Assembly: GCA_015501075.1 (NCBI GenBank)
Contig: JADNYJ010000128.1
Location: 56,888-120,887 of the forward strand
Direction of reading: 5' to 3'
DNA from: Gymnopilus junonius
Lineage: Eukaryota > Basidiomycota > Agaricomycetes > Agaricales > Galerinaceae
DNA: 64,000 nt
Part shown: piece by piece, positions 56,922-64,000 of the stretch
Position numbering within the stretch: position 1 is the first letter of the stretch
How the letters are laid out: the number at the start of each line of letters is the position of its first letter
The notes under the pieces: generated by a model
Database searches by the model: none
What the model was told of the DNA's origin: nothing
The model's input: only the letters and a program-made list of their open reading frames with translations
Position numbers and translations under genes: made by a program

Positions 56922-58217
56922 CTACAAGTTCTTCTCGTCTTGGTCGATTTCTTCATCAATAATGCGGAGGATTTCAGATAGGTTCGGGTCTTCATCAGTC
57001 CACGCAATCTGAGACTCCGCGTCTTGTATTGCCAACATTTCCCAAATGGTTGTATCATCCACTGCATCAATAGCCTGAAGAGCACTGTCAGACATGAAAG
57101 GAATGTTTAAACAACTGGATACACCCACCGATGACAGTTTTGGTTCCAAGTCTTCCATCTTCTCCGCCACCTTTTTATTCGCGGCCGCTTGATCTATCAG
57201 TCCTTCGTCGACTAATTCTTGAAGGCTGTCGGCCAAGTCTATAATAGCCTTGGCATCACTTTCGAATGACAAGGCGATGCGACTGTATTGTTGAATCTCC
57301 TTGACAGTGAATCGACGAACGCAAAGTTCTTTGGTCGCTCTGGAGTGAATGATCACAAACGGTGAGGGCTATAACGAAGAAGTGAATTGTTTGCTCTCAC
57401 GCTCTGAATTCATCCCTTTGCCTGTCTCCACCGATGGCGTCGTAGATGATAGTAATGAGATCGAATGCGAAACCAAGATAGAGAAGAACCTTTCCAGCAA
57501 CTCTGAGGCCTCTGGCTACACGGGCTACTTTGCCAGCTAGAGCCTTGCCTTTGAGAGTCGCTCGCAAGATGTTCATTCCGCTACGAATGAGACCAACTCC
57601 CTCACTGACAGACGCTGAAAGGGGTGTCCGAGTCAGTAAGAAATCGAGATGGCTGTTCAATGTGAAACGCACCTGAGAGAATTTTAACTAGTCCGATTCC
57701 AATGGCACGAAAAGAAACGACGATCAAGCTACGACTGAAGAGAACGGATATGGCAGTGGCTGGTTTTTTGTAAGACGGTTAGCTATAAAAAATCACCGTC
57801 GATCATAATACTAACCTGTTCGTCCACTAAGGAATCCTATAACAGCAATACCAGTGCCGACTTTAAGACTAATATCAACACTCAAATCCTGATTCTCAAA
57901 CTCTCTCTTCAACTCGAGGTATTTCGCTCTGTCTTCGGGGGTGAGCATATCCTGAGCCCCCTGGAGAAATTCATCCAGGGTCTCGAAGCCGAGTTTCTTG
58001 GACAGTCTATCGAGGATCTCTAGAGCGCGCTCGTCCTGCGTTCTGGCGTCCTCGACAGCTTCTTTGATCTGTGATTGGAGTTGAGCGATGTCGCTGGCGA
58101 GCTGGTTGACGCGGTTGGCTCGGTTGACATTATCTGCATGGGAAAATAGTTTCAGTCGATACTACTTAGCATTGAAGGAGTAAAATGATGAAGGCTACCT
58201 GGAAAAAGGACCCCCAT
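56922..58217 (-). CDS. Unrecognised coiled-coil protein with central hydrophobic segments
   Basis: Intact gene of unknown family. A six-codon first exon (MGVLFP, ATG 58217) splices to DNVNRANRVNQLASDIAQLQ, a long charged helix (EDARTQDERALEILDRLSKK, MLTPEDRAEYLELKREFENQ), then GTGIAVIGFLSGRTATAISV, LFSRSLIVVSFRAIGIGLVK, a basic helix (LRATLKGKALAGKVARVARG) and a second hydrophobic stretch KVLLYLGFAFDLITIIYDAI. Another coiled coil (RIALSFESDAKAIIDLADSL) and an acidic tail (RIIDEEIDQDEKNL) end at 56922. Five introns fit without frame slips. Helical arms around a hydrophobic core recall alpha-helical membrane-inserting proteins, but I have no motif to prove it. Base composition is normal, in contrast to the CpG-poor flanks. 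Confidence 0.7.
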
Positions 58218-61164
58218 ATTGTTTTGTTTGCCTGTAAAGAAGCTTCGGAATTTAACTTGTGTAAGGAATGAGTATGGGGGACATTCAAGAGCTTACATGC
58301 CGATTAAATACCTCAACAGAGCGATGCTGTCAGGATGGTTTACGACGTAACACATCCAATACTGTTAAGAAGCCATATGAAAAGTTCCACGGCAGGGTGC
58401 CAATTATTGTCAACTACACATGTATCTTGCGAGTCAGTCGGATTGATCTGCTCAGTGGTCAGCGTGTATGGCAAGGCTTTCCCTTGCCGGACACTATGAT
58501 GCTGTAGTATTCACTTTATCTTTCTGATCTGCTGAATCTGAGATCGAACCATGTCACCAGCGGAGACATGACAGCGGGAGGATTGGCGGTCTGGATTCAG
58601 GAACATTGTGGGTTATTAAAAGTACATGAGCATGGTAATGTGCGCCATGGGTGACCAAAATGACGCATTTCATTTAGAAGGGGCGCATTACCCTTTCGCA
58701 TAACTTGAGCTTAGAATAATACATCAGATAGATTCAGCTTCCATACTCATCTAATATCCTACTACTCAGGATTTCTTTCATTGCCTTTGAAGACAAAATT
58801 TGAAGTTGAAAATGTTTCGAATCTACCAACTTTGTGTTCTTTCCAGAACAAATATTTCACGTGCTGGTAATCATGTGAGGTAATATACTCTACAGCATGT
58901 AAATGGCTCATATAAAAACCAAAAGTTCCTGAGTGAGACAAGGTGAAATCTTGGAATAGGAGAAATTAAATGACAATTAGCAACAAGAGGGACCTGGATG
59001 CATAAAAATACAAGAAAACTCACGAAAGGCATTTACCAAAGAGCAAGTTCCAGTTGGCTCAGGACATCATGGCAATGTGCAAAAGCATAACAGAATGCAC
59101 CCAAACCACCATCCATCGATAAAACCCTACAAGTCTCCAAATCCCTTAGAATCTTATGGAACTATGTGCCCACACCTGACAAGTTTGCCATCTGCATGCA
59201 AGAAGCATGAAGAGTCAAATAGCCAGGAAGTGGGAATTCCTCCAGGTCAGAAGCCATCAGTTCAATTGAGCATGGTGTACCCATGAGGAGGAAGGGGCAG
59301 ATGGATCCCAGTTATAGCGATGGATATGGTCCTAGGAAAATTCAAATTCATTCTAATGTTGCACCTCCAAGTCTCAAAATTTCAGCCCTCATGCTATCTG
59401 TTCTATCCAACCCATCTTGAGAATCATGCAATGGAGGATTTGGAGGAATTGATATCCGGCTTTGGCACCCTCAAACTAAATGGGATTTCATGGTTAGTAA
59501 AGCTCACAAATAGAGATAATACAGACTCATGACTCCATAAAAGATGGTCAGTGTACAACTGAGTGAGTTGTTGCAAGGCAATTTCATCTGTACACAGATG
59601 AACCTCAAATGCAAAGTCCTCCCAACCTGCATCCATACGTACCTCCAGTATCATATACCCAAGAAATCGTGCACAGAGCAAGATCTTGAGATGCACATTG
59701 CTCGATTTTGCCACTTGTTCATGACGTGTCTCAAGGTCAAGACATTTTGTATAAGCAGAATGATAAACTGGGTGTTTCGAAGGTATAGATTATGATGTGG
59801 AAGAGGCTGAGAGGACCCATCATGGCCAGGTATTAGAGTGAAGTAGAAGCAGAGAATGTTCCTGAAGCAAAGTCAGTTCCAACTATAAAATAATAGAAGG
59901 CTCAGCATCAGAGGCATGGTGGCATGCCTAAATGCTGAACCCACACTTCAAAGTGACAAACTGTGATGCCCTTCCTCTGCCTCCTCCTGTTGCCAATCTA
60001 CAATAAGTACTACAAAGGCATCATTCACCAGTATTTTGAGACTATTTCATTTTCATTTTTTCTTGCAATCTGCCAGTACTATGCTCATCATGATTCTTCA
60101 TTCTGCACTGCTCAGACCAGCTCTCTCCTTGAACACAATATGCCAGGGTCCATCACATCATCCCAACCCTTCTGTGGATGATCAGCTTTACTCTTCACAT
60201 GCACACCTTATCAGTCAGACAGCACTGTGGGTTTCGGATGTGTCAAGTCTCCTATTGCACCATTATCAAAGCCCAAGATCTTTGGTGGTGCTTAAAAGCC
60301 TTCACTAGTATGTGTGAGTCAATTGTACTTCAGTTCCTGACTTATTAAATCCAGGTCAGCTCATGATTCTCTAACTTCTCTTTCCTTGATCTGGAAGGGA
60401 TGAATCTTGTTTCTTGTATCTGCCCATTCCTTATATTCACTGCTGCTTCCCTCAAGGTTCTGAATGTGCTTCTCCATACCTATTTGCTGCACCATATGGA
60501 GCCCTGAACATGTACTTATGATCTATAAAGCACCATGATCCTCCCTAAAAGGTAATTATCTGACATTTGCAAGTGTTATCTGTCAAACAAAAAGAAAACT
60601 TGATGAAGATAATGATCCTTGATGATCTCAGTTGGAGTATGACCATATGGCTTCGATAGGCCAGAGGTCTGTGACTTTCTGAGAAAGAATATATTGACAA
60701 TAATAATGATTTAAGCAGTTCCTTACCCTTCAAGTTCATTGATCAGCTACATGAATGACAGCCCTCACATTATTGTCCCCTTTTTACATGGCCAAAATTG
60801 TGTCCCCAACCAATTCTAACCCATGATATATATTTTCCTTGTATTTGATCTGGCCAGAAGCAATGAGAGGAGTGACCACTTTGAAAAATTCATCATTCCA
60901 TTTATACACCAGGTGGCTGGCTTGAATCACATAGAAAGTAAGACTCACCTAAATAAACACTGTCTTAGGTGACTAGCAGTGGGAAGGGCAACCCTTTGTT
61001 AGGTGTTTCATGTCCCAGGGCTATTTCTCCTTCATAGTGGCTCCCGATGAATCAATATGGCTCCAGTCCTCAATGGTTGCATTCTTGCCACCTCTCTGTG
61101 TCCAAAAGGTGCTAACAGTTGTTCCATCTCTTCTCTAATATTAATACTGAAACAAATTCTTTTC
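58218..61164. other. CpG-poor, AT-rich region without recognisable genes
   Basis: About 2.9 kb with only short unsupported frames (for example 59077-59286, 59424-59714, 60036-60308). Very low CpG and many stops suggest old repeats beyond recognition. Confidence 0.5.
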
Positions 61165-61800
61165 ATAATATAGAATATCCAATCCCTGGGAAGACAACAG
61201 TTTATGATACAACAGAAACTATAGACCTAGGCATTGTTCCTCTCAATGGTGGGTTCTTGATTGAGACACTAGAACTCTCCATTGACCTGTATTTTAGGAA
61301 TTGACTGCATGCAGAATCAATAGCTTCTTTCCCCATTGGACAGGTGTATGCAGATTACAGACTTACTTTACATGATACAAACTAACCCATATTTTACAGT
61401 TTGCCAAGCTACAGTGTCGGTATCATCATTCAATTGGAAACACAGAGGTAAAGGTTGGAGACCACCTTAGGTATACAGAGTCCTTGGTGAGTGTGACCGC
61501 TCACTCTTTATTCTTGAATTGATTCCCAACTACATTTAGAACATAAGAATTATACTGTCAAGAAAGAGCTAGGAAACCTTGAAATCAAAAAAAATTTACA
61601 TAACCTCCCATGGTCCATTTTCATTGGCACCTTGCATATGCCTGGTATGTGTCCATTGACATATATGTACCCTCATACTCTTCATTGAAACCTGGCAGGT
61701 GAGCCTATTGATGATGCAGATACTGGGATAATGTTGGCAGAGAGGTCCTTGAAAACACCATTGACACTGCAAATAATTATGCCCGCTTTGTTGTTAGTCC
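61165..61800 (+). pseudogene. Zinc-type (MDR) alcohol dehydrogenase-like relic
   Basis: The frame 61119-61304 reads YPIPGKTTVYDTTETIDLGI, VPLNGGFLIETLELSIDLYF then RN, TGA, LHAESIASFFPIGQV. This is the N-terminal part of NADP-dependent zinc-type dehydrogenases, where relatives read VDPYLRG-RM; the TGA stands where CGA (Arg) is expected. Further decayed pieces are EVKVGDHL near 61450, KELGNL and WSIFIGTLHMPG near 61570-61640, and EPIDDADTGIMLAERSL near 61705. The order fits the family but no complete exon survives. Confidence 0.55.
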
Positions 61801-62824
61801 ATTAGGCTTTTCTGCTACATCATGGGACTGAATCCAACACTTAGGAATGTGGGATGATATCTGCCTATAATTCAGAATATGCCTTCCATATCAGAGTCAG
61901 TCCCTTTCAACATCCCATCCATTATGTACTGCATCTAACTATAACTTCCTCTTTATCACAGAACTTCTTCCAAATTATTGCCAAGTCTCCTGCCTTTGCG
62001 ACAATTAATGAAGATTAGATAACTAATTATAACTCGGGCTTTGGAGTAGGATTCAAAGTTTAAGGAATGTATCTTGAATTAAAATAAATTGGAAGATTTG
62101 AACAAGTGGAGAGGTTTGGATTGTCAAGCACATACTCTAGATAAGGATAATATTAATCTGCAACTTTCAGTTGGATTCTTTTTCCAACAACTTTCCAGCA
62201 AGATCTCATTAGTAGGATACCAGTTTTGTTAATGTTATAAAAAATTTTGTCCTCAATGACATGCTCTAACATGCTCTCAATGACATTTGCAATCATTCAT
62301 CGGTCTATCCATGCTGCAGGCTGAAGTCTAATAACCTGTTCTTGGCCATATTAGGTCAGTTTTCTTCACATAAGTAAAGGTTCAGAATCTATGCCATACC
62401 AGATAGGAATATGGAGGTTAATGCCCCAACTCACATCCTTTTTCTGATACCCACCTCCACCATAAAATTCATATGTAACATGATCACTATGGGTCATGAC
62501 TTCAAACTTGACATATTGGAGTATGTTAGTGGCTCAATTTGAAAGAGCTGGTGCTCTGAGATATGTCATGCAGATAATGTTGCACATGATGGAGAAAAGT
62601 AGACTTGGGATGACGTTGATGGTGTAGGATGCACTGCCAATTTACAGAGCACAGCCACTGATGGAGATTAAGTAAACTAATCTAATCTAATCAAGATTCG
62701 ATACATTGTTGTGGCATACAAAAAATGGAAATTTCCCTTGCCTTGAATTGTAGAAATCATCAAAATGTCATGTCATCACTGATGGTACATAGACAGACAG
62801 ACTGTAGATGTCTGTACCTGCACA
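61801..62824. other. CpG-poor region without recognisable genes
   Basis: AT-rich, many stops in all frames; nothing identified. Confidence 0.45.
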
Positions 62825-63676
62825 CTGAGTTCTAGGCTGGTGTCCAACCTGTCTATGAAGATGAAATCTGTTGATAGACAGGCTGGTGTATCTGAGTTTA
62901 AATCCCCATAGCGCGCATTTCCCACGCAGTTTGGCTGAGGCATTTTAAAATGGTTTAGGTGGAATCTGGCCAACCCTAAACTACACTCCCTCTACCGCGC
63001 TCCCTGCCTCCCATCTGCCTCATCCTCTCCATGATTCCCAAGACTTCTGCTGAGATCCTTGCTGCTGTGAAGCCACCACTGGCCAAAAAGTCCAGAAAGA
63101 AGCATGCACCACTATTCAGCACACAAACGTCGACGTTCTCCATGACGGAACTGACTTCGACTGCAACGGAACAATCAACATTGGCAGCATCGCTTTTACA
63201 GCTGCCTATCCTCGCTGGATCGTCCCAAACCTCACGAGGAGTTGCAATTCAAGCCTCCGGTAACCTCAGAGTCTTTTGTCATATCCAGACCAGAATTGTT
63301 GAGCAGGAGCGAGTTCAGCTGGTATCCGAGCTGGTATTCTTGTAGGAGAAGTTTAGTTGGCAAATCGCATATATTTTTGAGAGCTTCACATAGAGAATCT
63401 GTGTTAGGGTCCATGGCAATGTGTTTTCATGAGCCAGATGCCCTATGGCATGCACCTGGTGTGGACAATATGAGGGAAGACACAACACAATGCATCTTGC
63501 TGAGGAGCGAGTTTAGGGTTGGCCCAAATTCCACCTAAGCCATATTCAAATGCCTCAGCCAAACCGCATGGGAAATGCGCGCTATGGGGATTTAAACTCA
63601 GATACACTGGTCTGTCTATCGACAGATTACAGCTTGCTGCTTCATAGACAGATCGGCCTCTGGTCTAACTGAGTTC
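62825..63676. mobile_element. Element with about 165-base terminal inverted repeats
   Basis: The left arm (about 62825-62988) and the reverse complement of the right arm (about 63509-63676) align almost throughout, including an identical TGTATCTGAGTTTAAATCCC core and GCGCGCATTTCCCA. Each arm contains its own CTGTCTAT...GATAGACAG palindrome. The 520-base middle holds a short frame starting MIPKTSAEILAAVKPPLAKK behind a TC-rich leader, but no transposase. It fits a non-autonomous foldback-like or MITE-type element. Confidence 0.7.
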
Positions 63677-63764
63677 TAAATTCAAGTGGAACTTGAAGAT
63701 TGGTCACCTGACAGAGGACCAGTAATCCCATGCTACTCCAAACCTAGTCTCACGCCAGACTCCT

Positions 63765-63799
63765 ACCACAGCCACAACCACAACCACAACCACAACCAC
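63765..63799 (+). repeat. ACCACA hexamer microsatellite
   Basis: Five to six tandem ACCACA units, the second with one A-to-G change. Confidence 0.85.
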
Positions 63800-63863
63800 T
63801 GCCTGCTCTACTCATCCCCTCTAATGTACAAAATACCTAATCTGATGAGCAGATAAATTGACT

Positions 63864-64000
63864 ATGTCTTTTAATGCTGGACTATATGAACCACCTGTCT
63901 AAGTTAATCGCCCTGAGTCACCTGAGCCTGAACCTCAATATGATCCCAACCAGATTCCTTTCATGGTGGAGCAGGCCAATCTGACGAGGCACACATGGAA
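63864..64000 (+). pseudogene. Possible start of a gene or relic cut by the window edge
   Basis: MSFNAGLYEPPV, TAA, then in the same frame VNRPESPEPEPQYDPNQIPF and MVEQANLTRHTW running off the window. The acidic Pro-rich stretch looks coding, but the TAA and the short length leave this tentative. Confidence 0.25.

Overview
This is nuclear DNA of a filamentous basidiomycete, most likely an Agaricomycete. Genes are dense on both strands and are cut by many 50-90 base introns with GT(A/G)nG donors and short branch-point regions. The families also fit: Agaricomycete EthD-like and YCII-like small proteins, NACHT NTPase, LRR-type F-box proteins, DUF4419, ferric reductase, and a MULE-type transposase with a SWIM finger. 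I saw no rRNA, tRNA, CRISPR or bacterial operon structure.

Layout. 0-15.4 kb is a compact gene region: two tandem EthD-like copies, a ribokinase-family kinase, a two-finger CCCH zinc-finger protein, a metallothionein, a sugar-alcohol-type SDR, an unrecognised protein, TSR3 (18S rRNA aminocarboxypropyltransferase) and a second SDR. 15.4-31.3 kb holds a damaged NACHT gene, a ferric reductase with a cluster of iron-type GATA sites upstream, two damaged F-box genes (one split by a segment bounded by perfect 28-base inverted repeats) and two YCII-like genes. 31.9-44.0 kb holds a dysferlin-domain peroxisomal membrane protein (PEX28-32 group), a RAD23-like protein with an expanded domain set, a DUF4419 protein and an intact MFS drug transporter.

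From about 44.5 kb rightwards the character changes. Long stretches are AT-rich and nearly free of CpG, and most coding traces are relics: a flavin monooxygenase interrupted by about 2.9 kb of repeats, an aminoglycoside-phosphotransferase-like fragment, a MULE transposase carrying two TA-flanked MITEs, a cystathionine-synthase fragment, a zinc-type dehydrogenase relic and an element with about 165-base inverted ends. One gene at 56.9-58.2 kb (coiled coil plus hydrophobic core, unknown function) looks intact there.

Many genes in the left part are intact apart from single-base frame slips, often in homopolymers. Together with fully intact neighbours (TSR3, metallothionein, MFS transporter) this looks more like uncorrected long-read indel error than decay, although for the F-box and relic genes in-frame nonsense codons show real decay. 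Gene models below are joined by eye across introns, so splice sites are predictions.
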